Shown: positions 29,327 to 37,838, counted from the first letter of the stretch. The stretch: 64,000 nucleotides of DNA from Myxococcota bacterium (GCA_022710975.1 JAKLGA010000007.1:248001-312000); one strand, 5' to 3'. A program made the numbers and translations. The notes: generated by a model from the letters alone, not told the origin.

Positions 29327-30276
29327 GCTGGGAGCAGGTCGCCCTGGAGCCGGCCCGCGAGCCGACCGGGCTGGGCGCGCAGCTCGAGGCGCTGTTCGCC
29401 GATCAGCGCGCGCGCTGGCCGGCCCTGCGCGCGGGCGAGGCAGCCCTGGCCGGCCTGCGCACCCGGGTGCTCCACGAGGAGGGGACCTGGGTCGTGGCCC
29501 AGGCCAACCCGGGCCGGCGCGCCTCGACCCAGGCCCGGGTCGAGCCGCAGGCCATCGCCGCCCGGCCCTGCTTCCTGTGCCCCGAAAACCTGCCGCCCGA
29601 GGAGCGCGGGCTGCCCTTCGGCGAGCTGGTGCTGCTGCCCAACCCCTTCCCCGTGCTACCGCGCCACTGCACCGTGCCCGCGCGCGTCCACGCGCCACAG
29701 CGCCTGGCCGGCCGGCTGGAGTGCATGCTGGCCCTGGCCCGGGCGCTGGGACCCGAGCTGACGGTGTTCTACAACGGCCCGCGCTGCGGGGCGTCCGCCC
29801 CGGACCACGCCCACTTCCAGGTGGTCGCCGCGCGCGCGGTGCCGCTGTTCGAGCAGCTCCCGCTGCAGGGCCTGGCCGACGAGCGCCGCGCCTGGGAGAG
29901 CTTCGGGCGGCGCATGCTGCTGGCCGTGCACCGCGACCCGCGGGCCGCCCGGGCCTACCTGGAGGCCGCGCTCCTGGCGCTCGCCCGGCTGCAGCCGGGC
30001 GAGGACGAGCCCATGCTCAACCTGTTCCTGCTGGCGCGGGGCGGGCGCCTGTGGAGCGTGGTGTTCCCCCGCCGCGCGCACCGTCCGGCCTGCTTCTCCG
30101 CCGAGGGCGCGGCCCGCCTGAGCGTCAGCCCGGCCGCCCTGGAGATGGCCGGCGTGCTGGTGGTGCCCGAGCCGGAGCAGCTCGATCGGCTGGACGCCGC
30201 CGCGGCCCGGGCGATCTACGCCGAGGTCTGCCTGGAGGCCGGGCCCTTCGCCCGGCTGGCCGAGGAGCTGGCATGA
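29323..30276 (+). CDS. DUF4922 HIT-like nucleotidyltransferase/phosphorylase
   Basis: 317 residues from a TTG that overlaps the preceding stop (TTGA). PCFLCPENLPPEERGLPFGE and LPNPFPVLPRHCTVPARVH, with APDHAHFQVV as the His-x-His catalytic loop, place it near the DUF4922/GDP-sugar-phosphorylase branch of the HIT superfamily. Such enzymes transfer or release nucleotidyl groups from sugar phosphates; the substrate here is unassigned. TTG is chosen because no other in-frame start precedes the conserved region and the overlap arrangement repeats along the operon. Activation or phosphorolysis of an amino-sugar nucleotide is an inference from its neighbours. Confidence 0.8.
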   Translation: MSWEQVALEPAREPTGLGAQLEALFADQRARWPALRAGEAALAGLRTRVLHEEGTWVVAQANPGRRASTQARVEPQAIAARPCFLCPENLPPEERGLPFGELVLLPNPFPVLPRHCTVPARVHAPQRLAGRLECMLALARALGPELTVFYNGPRCGASAPDHAHFQVVAARAVPLFEQLPLQGLADERRAWESFGRRMLLAVHRDPRAARAYLEAALLALARLQPGEDEPMLNLFLLARGGRLWSVVFPRRAHRPACFSAEGAARLSVSPAALEMAGVLVVPEPEQLDRLDAAAARAIYAEVCLEAGPFARLAEELA

Positions 30277-31589
30277 CGGCGCCGCCGACCGGCCAGGAGC
30301 CGCGCATCGAGGTGGGCCTGCTCGACGGGGTCGCGGAGCTCGCGCTCCGCCTGGAGGGCGCCTTCCGCGCCGCGGACGGAAGCCGCGCGGGGCCAGGGGA
30401 GCTCCGCCTGCAGGCCGGGGGACCGGGCCTGCCCGACGGCGCGGAGCTGCGGCTCGAGCCCGAGGAGCCCGGGCGCGCGGCCTTCGCGCTCGAGGCCACC
30501 ATCGGCATCGACTTTCACTGGCAGCAGCGCGAGCTCCAGCGTTTCCAGGGCGGGCTGCGCGTGCTCGCCCGCCGCGGCCGGCTCACGCTGGTGAACACGG
30601 TGCCGCTGGAGACCTACCTGCGCTCGGTCATCGGCTCGGAGATGAACGCCGCCTCGCCGCCTGCGCTGGCGCGCGCCCACGCGATCATCTCGCGCTCCTG
30701 GCTGCTCGCCCAGCTGGCGGGGCGGGGCGCGCAGGCGCGGGCCGCGGCCGGGATGCTCGACGAGCCCGGGGAGCTGCGGCGCTGGACCGATCGCCAGGCC
30801 CACGCCGACTTCGACGTGTGCGCGGACGACCACTGCCAGCGCTACCAGGGGCTCAGCCGGGTGGCGCCCGCCGCGGCCGAGGCCATCGCCGCCACGCGCG
30901 GCGTGGTGCTGACCCACGGCGGCGCCGCCTGCGACGCGCGCTTCAGCAAGTGCTGCGGCGGGGTGAGCGAGGACTTCCGCACCGCCTGGGGCGACGAGCC
31001 GGTGCCCTACCTCGTGCCGGTGCGGGATCAGGCCGGTCCGGCCGGGCCGCTGCCCGGGCTGGAGACCGAGCCGGGCCTACGGGCCTTCCTGTCGGCGCCG
31101 CCAGCGGCCTACTGCGCCCAGGCCGAGCCGCACATCCTGGCGCGCGTGCTGAACAGCTACGACCTCGGCACCCGGGACTTCTTCCGCTGGCGGGTGCGCC
31201 TGCCGGCGGACGAGGCCGGCCGGCTGGTGCGTGAGCGCGTGGGGCGCGATCTCGGGCGGTTGCTCGCGCTCGAGCCCCTGGCGCGCGGGCCCTCGGGCCG
31301 GCTCCACCGCCTGCGGCTGCGGGGCGAGCGGGGGGAGCTGGTGCTGGGCAAGGAGCTGCTGATCCGCCGGGCGCTGTCGGACAGCCACCTGCTGAGCTCG
31401 GCCTTCGCCGTGGACGCGGAGGGGCCGGCCGCGCGGCCCGAGGCCTTCGTGCTGCGCGGGGCGGGCTGGGGGCACGGGGTGGGCCTGTGCCAGATCGGCG
31501 CCGCGGTGATGGCCTGCCAGGGCCACGCGCACGAGGCGATCCTGGCGCACTACTACCCGGGTACGGCGCTCGCGCGCTGCTACCCCTGA
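30273..31589 (+). CDS. SpoIID/LytB-domain protein
   Basis: 438 residues; ATGA overlap with the DUF4922 gene. The SpoIID core is clear: NTVPLETYLRSVIGSEMNAA, with the Glu of SEM corresponding to the catalytic acid of SpoIID lytic transglycosylase, then HAIISRSWLLAQ, AATRGVVLTHGG, KCCGGVSEDFRTAW and GWGHGVGLCQIGA. SpoIID cleaves glycan strands that have lost their stem peptides. That would fit downstream of an amidase such as the DUF1460 enzyme in this operon. No signal peptide is visible (the start reads MTAPPTGQEPRIEVGLLDG), unlike most secreted relatives. The gene ends the coupled unit; a hydrolase gene follows after 10 bases. Confidence 0.88.
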   Translation: MTAPPTGQEPRIEVGLLDGVAELALRLEGAFRAADGSRAGPGELRLQAGGPGLPDGAELRLEPEEPGRAAFALEATIGIDFHWQQRELQRFQGGLRVLARRGRLTLVNTVPLETYLRSVIGSEMNAASPPALARAHAIISRSWLLAQLAGRGAQARAAAGMLDEPGELRRWTDRQAHADFDVCADDHCQRYQGLSRVAPAAAEAIAATRGVVLTHGGAACDARFSKCCGGVSEDFRTAWGDEPVPYLVPVRDQAGPAGPLPGLETEPGLRAFLSAPPAAYCAQAEPHILARVLNSYDLGTRDFFRWRVRLPADEAGRLVRERVGRDLGRLLALEPLARGPSGRLHRLRLRGERGELVLGKELLIRRALSDSHLLSSAFAVDAEGPAARPEAFVLRGAGWGHGVGLCQIGAAVMACQGHAHEAILAHYYPGTALARCYP

Positions 31590-31599
31590 GGAGCCCGGC

Positions 31600-32535
31600 G
31601 TGCCGCAGACCGCCCCCACCGCCCCCCCGGGTTGCGCCTCGAGGTTCGTCGAGGTGCTGGGCCACAGGCTGCACTGCCTGGAGGCCGGCGCGGGCGGCCC
31701 GCCGGTGCTCTTCCTGCACGGCATCCCCACCCACGCCGGGCTGTGGCGGAACGTCCTGCCGTGGGTCGCGCCCCGGGCGCGCTGCGTCGCGCTCGACCTG
31801 CTGGGCTTCGGCCAGTCGGACAAACCGCTCGACGTGGAGTACGGGCTGACCACCCAGGCGCGCCACGTGGCGGGGGCGGTCGAGGCCCTCGGGCTGGCTG
31901 GCGCGCTGGTGGTGGGCATGGACCTCGGCCTGCTGGTCGGGCTGCGCTACGCGCGCGAGCACGAGGCGGACGTCCGCGGGCTGGTGCTCCTCGAGGGGTT
32001 CATCCAGCCCATGGCGCAGGCCTACCGGGCCCTGCCGCTCGCCAGCCGCGTGCCCCTGGCGCTCTCCCGGCCGCGCTGGCTGGCCGAGCTGATGATCGTG
32101 CGCGGCGGCACCCGGGTGGTCGAGCGCATGCTCACCGGGGGCACGCTGCGCCGCTACACCCCGGAGGAGCTGGAGGCCTACCGCGCGCCGCTCCGCGACC
32201 CGGCCGTGCGCCGCAAGGTGTGGCTGGAGGGCGCCGGGCCGCGCTCCATCCGACCCGTCTCCCGGGCCCCCGGCGACCTGGTCGAGCAGATCGATCAGGG
32301 CGCCACCTGGCTGCGCGGCTCCAGCCTGCCCAAGCTGCTGCTGCACGGGGAGCCGGGCATGGCCGTCTCGGCGCCGACGCTCACCTACGCCCGAGAGCAC
32401 CTGACCGCGCTCGAGATCGAGAGCGTGGGCCCGGGCAAGCACTTCCTGCCCGAGGACCAGCCCGAGGCCATCGGCCGGGCCATCGCCGGGTTCCACGCCA
32501 GGCTGCCCGGCCCCGGCGCCTCCTCGGCCTCCTAG
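31600..32535 (+). CDS. Alpha/beta hydrolase with Asp nucleophile, haloalkane-dehalogenase-like
   Basis: 311 residues from a GTG with GAGGAG upstream. The layout follows haloalkane dehalogenases: oxyanion loop LFLHGIPTHAGLWRN, nucleophile elbow VVGMDLGLLVG (Asp), acid in VLLEGFIQPM (Glu), His in GPGKHFLPEDQPEAIG. Two halide-stabilising residues are missing: the Asn of HGNP is Ile here, and the Trp right after the nucleophile is Leu. Dehalogenation is therefore doubtful; another Asp-nucleophile hydrolysis, such as of epoxides, is possible. It probably reads through from the SpoIID operon. It converges with the metallophosphoesterase, sharing CTAG at 32532-32535. Confidence 0.83.
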   Translation: MPQTAPTAPPGCASRFVEVLGHRLHCLEAGAGGPPVLFLHGIPTHAGLWRNVLPWVAPRARCVALDLLGFGQSDKPLDVEYGLTTQARHVAGAVEALGLAGALVVGMDLGLLVGLRYAREHEADVRGLVLLEGFIQPMAQAYRALPLASRVPLALSRPRWLAELMIVRGGTRVVERMLTGGTLRRYTPEELEAYRAPLRDPAVRRKVWLEGAGPRSIRPVSRAPGDLVEQIDQGATWLRGSSLPKLLLHGEPGMAVSAPTLTYAREHLTALEIESVGPGKHFLPEDQPEAIGRAIAGFHARLPGPGASSAS

Positions 32536-33629
32536 GCGGGGCGCAGGACCACGCGCAGGATCTCCCCCGGCGGCCACAGTCGCATGCGCGGCCCCCAGGT
32601 GCCGGTCCCGCGGGAGACCAGCAGGGTCATCCCACCCAGCTCGAACCGCCCGGCCAGGCGCGGGAAGCCCAGCCGGGTCAGGTAGCCCAACGGCCAGATC
32701 TGCCCGCCGTGGGTGTGCCCCGCGAGCATGAGGCCGACGCCTGCGGCGGCCGCCTCCTCCTCGCCCTGGGGCCGGTGGGACAGCAGGATGGTGGCCGCGC
32801 CCGCGGGCCGACCGGCCAGAGCGACGCCCAGCCGGCCCGGGGCCAGCCCCCGCCCCATGTGCCCGGAGTCCTCCAGCCCGGCCAGCAGCAGCCCGGGGCG
32901 GAGCTCCCGCCAGCCGTCGCGCAGCACCCGCACCCCGGCCCGCTCCAGGGCGCGCACCACCTGCTCGGGGTCGCCGTGGTTGTCGTGGTTGCCGAGCACG
33001 GCCCAGACCCCCAGGGCAGGCGCGAGCCCGCGGAGATCTTGGAGCAGCTCGTCCGGCGCCTCGGAGTGGCCCTCGACCAGATCGCCGAGCAGCACCACCA
33101 CGTCCGGCTCGAGCGCCCGGACCTGCGCGAGCCGCGCCTGCAGCCATTCCCGGCCCAGCAGGCCGCCGAGGTGCAGATCGCTCAGCGCCACCAGGCGCAG
33201 GCCGTCCGCCTCCGGGGGCAGCCCGGCCAGCCGCACCTCGTGCTCCGAGACCACCGGCGCCCGCAGGCCCTGCGCCAGGGCCAGGCCGGACAGCAGCAGC
33301 CCCGCGGCCAGCGCCACGGCGCGCGTGCGCGGCAGGAGGCCGAGCAGCCTCCGGCGCAGCACGGGCAGCGCCAGGACCGCGAGCGCGTCGTGCAGGAGCA
33401 GGCAGAGGGTGAGCAGGATCATCACCCCCAGCCAGTGCATGCCGAACCACTCGATCAGGCCGGCCCAGCTCGCCAGGCGGGCGAGCGGCAAGAGCGCCCA
33501 CAGCCCCAGGGCCGCGAGCGCCACCCGGCGGCGCCGGACCCGGCCCTGGAGCGGCCAGGCCCCGGAAAGGTGCCAGGCCACGTAGGCGTGCGCCAGACTC
33601 CAAAGCACCAGGATGCCCGCGAAGAACAC
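32532..33629 (-). CDS. Membrane-anchored metallophosphoesterase, YkuE/YaeI-like
   Basis: 365 residues from a GTG. Four hydrophobic segments fill the first 120 residues, then a calcineurin-like domain: LVALSDLHLGG, VVVLLGDLVEGHS, WAVLGNHDNHGD, ILLSHRP and LMLAGHTHGGQIW, which are the five metal-binding blocks in order. The C-terminal GGMTLLVSRGTGTWGPRMR is typical of the UDP-2,3-diacylglucosamine-like/YkuE branch of integral membrane phosphoesterases. Substrate is probably a lipid or nucleotide phosphodiester; not determined. It is the last gene of the btpA-pfkB-symporter operon, 15 bases after the acetyltransferase. Confidence 0.9.
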   Translation of the reverse strand: MFFAGILVLWSLAHAYVAWHLSGAWPLQGRVRRRRVALAALGLWALLPLARLASWAGLIEWFGMHWLGVMILLTLCLLLHDALAVLALPVLRRRLLGLLPRTRAVALAAGLLLSGLALAQGLRAPVVSEHEVRLAGLPPEADGLRLVALSDLHLGGLLGREWLQARLAQVRALEPDVVVLLGDLVEGHSEAPDELLQDLRGLAPALGVWAVLGNHDNHGDPEQVVRALERAGVRVLRDGWRELRPGLLLAGLEDSGHMGRGLAPGRLGVALAGRPAGAATILLSHRPQGEEEAAAAGVGLMLAGHTHGGQIWPLGYLTRLGFPRLAGRFELGGMTLLVSRGTGTWGPRMRLWPPGEILRVVLRPA

Positions 33630-33644
33630 GACTGCGCGCCCCTT

Positions 33645-34160
33645 CTAGCCCCGCAGCCTGGCGTAGACCAGCTCATCGACCCACTGGCCGTCCTTGAAGG
33701 CCGCCCGGCGCAGGCGCCCCTCGAGCTGGAAGCCGGCCTTCTCCAGCACCCGGCAGGAGGCCGGGTTCCAGGCGAAGGGCGTGGCGACCAGGCGCTCGAG
33801 CCCGCGCTCGCCGAGCGCGAGCTCGCTCACCGCCCGCACGGCCGCGCTCATCAGGCCCCGCCCCCAGTGCGGCTCGGCCAGCCAGTAGCCCAGCTCGGCG
33901 CTGAAGCGCTCCACGTCCTCCCGGGTGTGGTAGCCGATGGCGCCGGCCGCCTCGCCGCCCACCTCCAGGCACAGCACGCTGGGCGGCGCGCCCTGCCGCC
34001 ACCTGGCCAGGAAACGCCGGGCGTCCTCGAGCAGGTAGGGGTGCGGGAAGCCGTCCCGCAGGTTGCGCCACACCTTGCGGTTGTTCGCGTGCCGGGCCAG
34101 GCTGGCCGCGTCGGCCTCCACGAAGTCCCGCAGGACCAGGCCGGGTAGCTCGATGCGCAT
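33645..34160 (-). CDS. GNAT N-acetyltransferase, RimJ/RimL-like
   Basis: 171 residues. LVLRDFVEADAASLARHAN at the start, the middle strand VGGEAAGAIGYHTRED, the acetyl-CoA loop ELGYWLAEPHWGRGLMSAAV and NPASCRVLEKAGFQLEG near the end form the standard RimJ/RimL-type GNAT pattern. Such enzymes acetylate protein N-termini, antibiotics or small amines; substrate unknown. The ATG at 34160 starts the family-conserved MRIELPGLVLRDF, although no good ribosome site is seen. It starts 14 bases after the stop of the symporter gene, so it is likely translated from the same mRNA. Confidence 0.88.
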   Translation of the reverse strand: MRIELPGLVLRDFVEADAASLARHANNRKVWRNLRDGFPHPYLLEDARRFLARWRQGAPPSVLCLEVGGEAAGAIGYHTREDVERFSAELGYWLAEPHWGRGLMSAAVRAVSELALGERGLERLVATPFAWNPASCRVLEKAGFQLEGRLRRAAFKDGQWVDELVYARLRG

Positions 34161-34174
34161 GCCCAGGTGATAGG

Positions 34175-35944
34175 TCAGGACGGCCCGCCAGGCAAGCCCG
34201 GCTCCAGGCGGGGCCGCAGGCGCCAGGCCAGCCAGGCCAGCGCCAGCGCCGCGGCGCCCAGGAAGAGCGGCGCCTCCCAGCGCGGCCCGAGCAGCAGCCG
34301 GCCCAGCCCGAACAGCGAGCCGTACACAGCCACCAGCGCCAGGCCGAGGTGCGCGAGGGCACCCGGGGCGCCGCCCAGGGGCTCGCGCGGCAGGGCCGCC
34401 GCGGCGCGCACCGGCCCCCAGCCGGGGCCGCCCGGCCGGATCCGGCGGTAGAAGGCCAGCAGGTGGGCGGGCGGCTCCGGGCGGGTGAGCAGGGTGACCG
34501 CCACCCAGACCAGGCTGGTGAGCCCGGTGGTCCACAGCATCAGCAGCGCGCCCTCCCGGCCGTCGGCCGGATCGAATACGCCCGAGGCGGTCAGCGCCAC
34601 GAACGCGGTCAGCGAGGCCAGCATGGCGGAGATCTCGCTCCAGGCGTTGATGCGCCACCAGAACCAGCGCAGGATGTAGACGGCCCCGGAACCGGCGCCG
34701 AGCGCGATCAGGATGCGCCAGGCGCCCTCCACCGAGCCCACCTGCGCGAGCCACCAGGTCACCCCGGCCGAGGCCAGCATCAGCCCCGCGGTGGCCAGCC
34801 GGGAGGCGGCCACCACCCTGCGCGGCGGGGCCCCGGGGGCCACGAAGCGCAGGTACAGGTCGTTCACCAGGTAGGCGGCGCCCCAGTTGAGCTGGGTGGA
34901 GAGCGTCGACATGTAGACCGCGGCGAAGGCCGCCAGCAGCAGGCCCTTCACCCCCGGGGGCAGCAGCTCGACCGCCGCACGCACGAACCCGCTGCCCGGG
35001 TCGGCCAGGCCGGGGTACAGCACCACCACCGCCAGCGCCGTCAGGATCCAGGGCCAGGGCCGCACGGCGTAGTGCGCCAGGGTGAACCACAGGCAGGCCA
35101 GCACCCCGTCGCGCTCGCTGCGCGCCGAGAAGATGCGCTGCGCCACGTAGCCGCCGCCGCCCGGCTCGGAGCCCGGGTACCAGGCCGACCACCACTGCAC
35201 GGTCAGGTAGATCAGGAAGACGCCGAGCGGCATGAAGCCGTCGGCCGACGGCAGGAGGCCCAGGGCCGCCTGGCGCGAGCCGAAGCGCTCGGCGGCCCGC
35301 GCGGCCAGCTCGTCCAGGCCGCCCACCGCGCCCACGGCGAACACGGCCAGCGCCACGCAGCCCAGCATGGCCACCACGAACTGCAGCGCGTCGGTCACCA
35401 CCACGCCCCACAGGCCCGAGAGCGCCACGTACAGGCCGGTGACGCACAGCATGCCCAGCATGGCGGCGAAGGGCGGCAGGTCGAGGGTGATGGCCAGGAT
35501 CTTGACCATGGCCAGGTTGACCCAGCCCATGATGATCAGGTTGATGGGCAGCGCCAGGTACGCCGCGCGCAGGCCCCGCAGGATGGCCGCCGGCCGGCCG
35601 GAGTAGCGCAGCTCGGTGATCTCGGCGTCGGTGCTCACCCCCGCGCGGTGCCACAGGCGGGCGAAGAAGAACACGGTCAGCAGGTTCCCCGCGACCATGT
35701 TCCACCACACCCAGTTGCCGGCCAGGCCGTGCTCGGCCACCAGCCCGGTGACCGCCAGCGGGGTGTCGGCCGCGAAGGTGGTGGCCACCATCGAGGTGCC
35801 GGCCAGCCACCAGGGCAGCGCACGGCCGGCCACGAAGTAGTCCCTGCCGCCCTGGCCGGCCCGGCGGGTGAGGCGCAGGCCGAGGAAGAGCGACAGCGCG
35901 AAGTAGGCGCCGATGACCAGCCAGTCCAGCCAGGCGAGCGACAT
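34175..35944 (-). CDS. Sodium:solute symporter (SSS family)
   Basis: 589 residues, about 13-14 membrane helices. The family start WLDWLVIGAYFALSLFLGLR, the GRALPWWLAGTSMVATTFAA block (sodium-site helix 1), LYVALSGLWGVVVTDALQF and FAAVYMSTLSTQLNWGAAYL (SSS signature, Na2 site Ser/Thr in MSTLSTQLN) are all present. The closest family form is the group carrying sugars, nucleosides or small carboxylates. Its place behind btpA and pfkB suggests import of the sugar or nucleoside that those enzymes use, which is an inference. It starts 49 bases after the pfkB stop. Confidence 0.93.
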   Translation of the reverse strand: MSLAWLDWLVIGAYFALSLFLGLRLTRRAGQGGRDYFVAGRALPWWLAGTSMVATTFAADTPLAVTGLVAEHGLAGNWVWWNMVAGNLLTVFFFARLWHRAGVSTDAEITELRYSGRPAAILRGLRAAYLALPINLIIMGWVNLAMVKILAITLDLPPFAAMLGMLCVTGLYVALSGLWGVVVTDALQFVVAMLGCVALAVFAVGAVGGLDELAARAAERFGSRQAALGLLPSADGFMPLGVFLIYLTVQWWSAWYPGSEPGGGGYVAQRIFSARSERDGVLACLWFTLAHYAVRPWPWILTALAVVVLYPGLADPGSGFVRAAVELLPPGVKGLLLAAFAAVYMSTLSTQLNWGAAYLVNDLYLRFVAPGAPPRRVVAASRLATAGLMLASAGVTWWLAQVGSVEGAWRILIALGAGSGAVYILRWFWWRINAWSEISAMLASLTAFVALTASGVFDPADGREGALLMLWTTGLTSLVWVAVTLLTRPEPPAHLLAFYRRIRPGGPGWGPVRAAAALPREPLGGAPGALAHLGLALVAVYGSLFGLGRLLLGPRWEAPLFLGAAALALAWLAWRLRPRLEPGLPGGPS

Positions 35945-35993
35945 GTCCGGGATGCTAGCGCGCGCGGAGGGCGCAGCGAAAGTCCCTGGCCCG

Positions 35994-36902
35994 TCAGGCC
36001 GCGCCGAACCAGGCCGCGCGGCGAGCGCGCGCGGCCGCGGGGGTCGCGGCCAGCAGGCCCGCGGGGCCCCAGCCCTCGAGCGCGAAGCTGGCCGAGACCA
36101 CCCCGCGCTCGAGGGCCGCGGCGGGCGGTTCGCCCGCGAGCAACCCCGCGAGGAACCCGCCGGCGAAGGCGTCGCCGGCCCCCGTCACGTCGACCACCGC
36201 CGCGGCGCGCGCCGCCCAGGGCGTGCTCACCCCTAGGGCGCCGTCGTGGAGCAGCCCGCCCCGCGCGCCCAGCTTCCACAGCACCTGGCGGAGCCGCCCT
36301 CCGGCGGCCGCGCGCAGCGCGCGCAGCGGCTCCTCCCCCGCCCCGGGCAGGCGCAGCTCCTCCTCGTTGGCCAGGAACACGTCCACCCCCGCGAGCGTCT
36401 CGCCCCAGGCGCCGAGCGTCGCGGGCGTCACCTGCTCGCACGGGTCGAGGGACAGCAGCGCCCCCCGCTCCCGGGCCAGAGCGGCGACCAGCGCGGCCTG
36501 GCTCGCGCGCGGCTGGGGCGCCAGGTGGTAGATCCGCGCCCCGCGGGCCGCCGCGCAGGCCAGGTCCGCGGGCCCGGGCGAGCCCTCGGCGTGCCCGGGG
36601 CGGCCCTCGCGGGGCACGATGCGCCGGCCCTCGGGAGCGTACACCAGCCAGGCGCGCAGCCCCGGCCGGCAGAGGGGGCGCAGCCCCGAGAGATCGACGC
36701 CCCGCCCGGCCAGCGCGGCCAGGGCCTCCGCCGGGTAGTCCTCGCCCACGGGCGCCACCACGGCCACCCGCGCCCCCCAGGCCGCGGCGCCCAGGGCGAC
36801 GTACAGCACCGCCCCGCCGGCCTGCCCGACTCGCGTCCCCCCGTCGGGGAAGACCACATCGTCGACCACCAAGTTGCCCAGGCAGACCAGCTCGCTCGGC
36901 AT
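35994..36902 (-). CDS. PfkB-family carbohydrate or nucleoside kinase
   Basis: 302 residues. Ribokinase fold: the N-terminal glycine motif GGTRVGQAGGAVLYVALGAA, middle GVDVFLANEEELRLPG, and the PfkB signature VVDVTGAGDAFAGGFLAGLL, in which the Asp is the catalytic base and GAGD the anion hole. It phosphorylates a sugar, nucleoside or related alcohol with ATP. Substrate residues cannot be read with confidence. It lies 21 bases after btpA in a catabolic-looking operon with a symporter. Confidence 0.92.
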   Translation of the reverse strand: MPSELVCLGNLVVDDVVFPDGGTRVGQAGGAVLYVALGAAAWGARVAVVAPVGEDYPAEALAALAGRGVDLSGLRPLCRPGLRAWLVYAPEGRRIVPREGRPGHAEGSPGPADLACAAARGARIYHLAPQPRASQAALVAALARERGALLSLDPCEQVTPATLGAWGETLAGVDVFLANEEELRLPGAGEEPLRALRAAAGGRLRQVLWKLGARGGLLHDGALGVSTPWAARAAAVVDVTGAGDAFAGGFLAGLLAGEPPAAALERGVVSASFALEGWGPAGLLAATPAAARARRAAWFGAA

Positions 36903-36923
36903 GGCTCCTCGGGCCCCGCGGGC

Positions 36924-37748
36924 TCAGCGGGCGGGCGGAGGCAGCTCGCGGGCCGCCCGCACCAGCTCGGCCACCCGGGCTTCGTCCAGGGGGCGGTCCC
37001 AGGTCCCGCCCTGCTTGACGGACGAGCCCACGATGAAGCCCGCGGCGCCCTGGTAGCGGCCCAGGTTGTCCGCGTGGACGCCGGAGCCCACCAGCACCGG
37101 CAGCGACGCGGCCGCGGCGGCCGCCTCGACGTCGGCGGGATCGGCCGGATCGCCGGTGGCCGCGCCGGTCACCACCAACCCGTCGGCCAGGAAGAACTCG
37201 GCCGCCCGGGCCGTCTCGGCCAGGCTCACGTCGGCGGTGATGGCGTGGGCGGAGTGCTTCTTCTTGATGTCGGCGAAGACCCGGATGCCCTCGGCCCCGA
37301 GCGCGCGCCGGTAGCGCAGCAGCTCGCCGGCCGAGGACTCGATCAGCCCCTCGTCGGCCACGTGGGCGAACACGAAGCCCTCGACCCGCACGAAGACGGC
37401 CCCGATGGCCAGGGCCACGGCCAGGGCCTCGCGGTTGGCCCCGGCCAGCACCTGCACCCCCAGCGGCAGCGCGACCGCCCGGCGCACCTCGACCCCGACC
37501 GCGGTCATGCCGGCCACGATCTCCGGGCCGACCGCGCCCTTGAGGTAGGGCCGGTCGTGCATGTTCTCCAGGAGCAGCGCGTGGAAGCCCGCGTCGCGGT
37601 AGACGCGCGCCTCCCGCACCGCGCGCTCGGCGAGCGCCGCCAGCGGCTCCCTCGCGGCCGGCGTGCCCGGCAGCGCGCCCACGTGCAACATCCCGATCAG
37701 CGCCCGCGGGGCGCCGCACAGCTCGAGCATGCGTTGGCTGCTTTCCAT
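36924..37748 (-). CDS. BtpA/SgcQ-family protein
   Basis: 274 residues. ALIGMLHVGALPGTPAAR at the start, AGFHALLLENMHDRPY, VFADIKKKHSAHAITAD and GLVVTGAATGDPADPADV are BtpA/SgcQ hallmarks, a TIM-barrel family named from photosystem I assembly in cyanobacteria and from the E. coli sgc sugar operon. In non-photosynthetic genomes it often sits with PfkB kinases and transporters, so a carbohydrate or nucleoside catabolic step is the likelier role; the reaction is not assigned. The ATG at 37748 is supported by a TACAAT -10 ending seven positions upstream, giving a leaderless transcript. Confidence 0.88.
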   Translation of the reverse strand: MESSQRMLELCGAPRALIGMLHVGALPGTPAAREPLAALAERAVREARVYRDAGFHALLLENMHDRPYLKGAVGPEIVAGMTAVGVEVRRAVALPLGVQVLAGANREALAVALAIGAVFVRVEGFVFAHVADEGLIESSAGELLRYRRALGAEGIRVFADIKKKHSAHAITADVSLAETARAAEFFLADGLVVTGAATGDPADPADVEAAAAAASLPVLVGSGVHADNLGRYQGAAGFIVGSSVKQGGTWDRPLDEARVAELVRAARELPPPAR

Positions 37749-37754
37749 CCGGGC

Positions 37755-37784
37755 ATTGTACCCGGGACAGCGGCGCGGGGTCAC
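37755..37784 (-). promoter_or_regulatory. Predicted leaderless promoter of the btpA operon
   Basis: Minus strand: GTGACC (37784-37779; 4 of 6), 18-base spacer, TACAAT (37760-37755; 5 of 6). Six bases separate the -10 from the ATG at 37748, so transcription should begin at or next to the start codon. Confidence 0.55.
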
Positions 37785-37838
37785 CAGGAATGTCTCCCGT
37801 CCCGGGGGCGCTGGGCGGAGAGGCGCCCTGGAGCCCAG

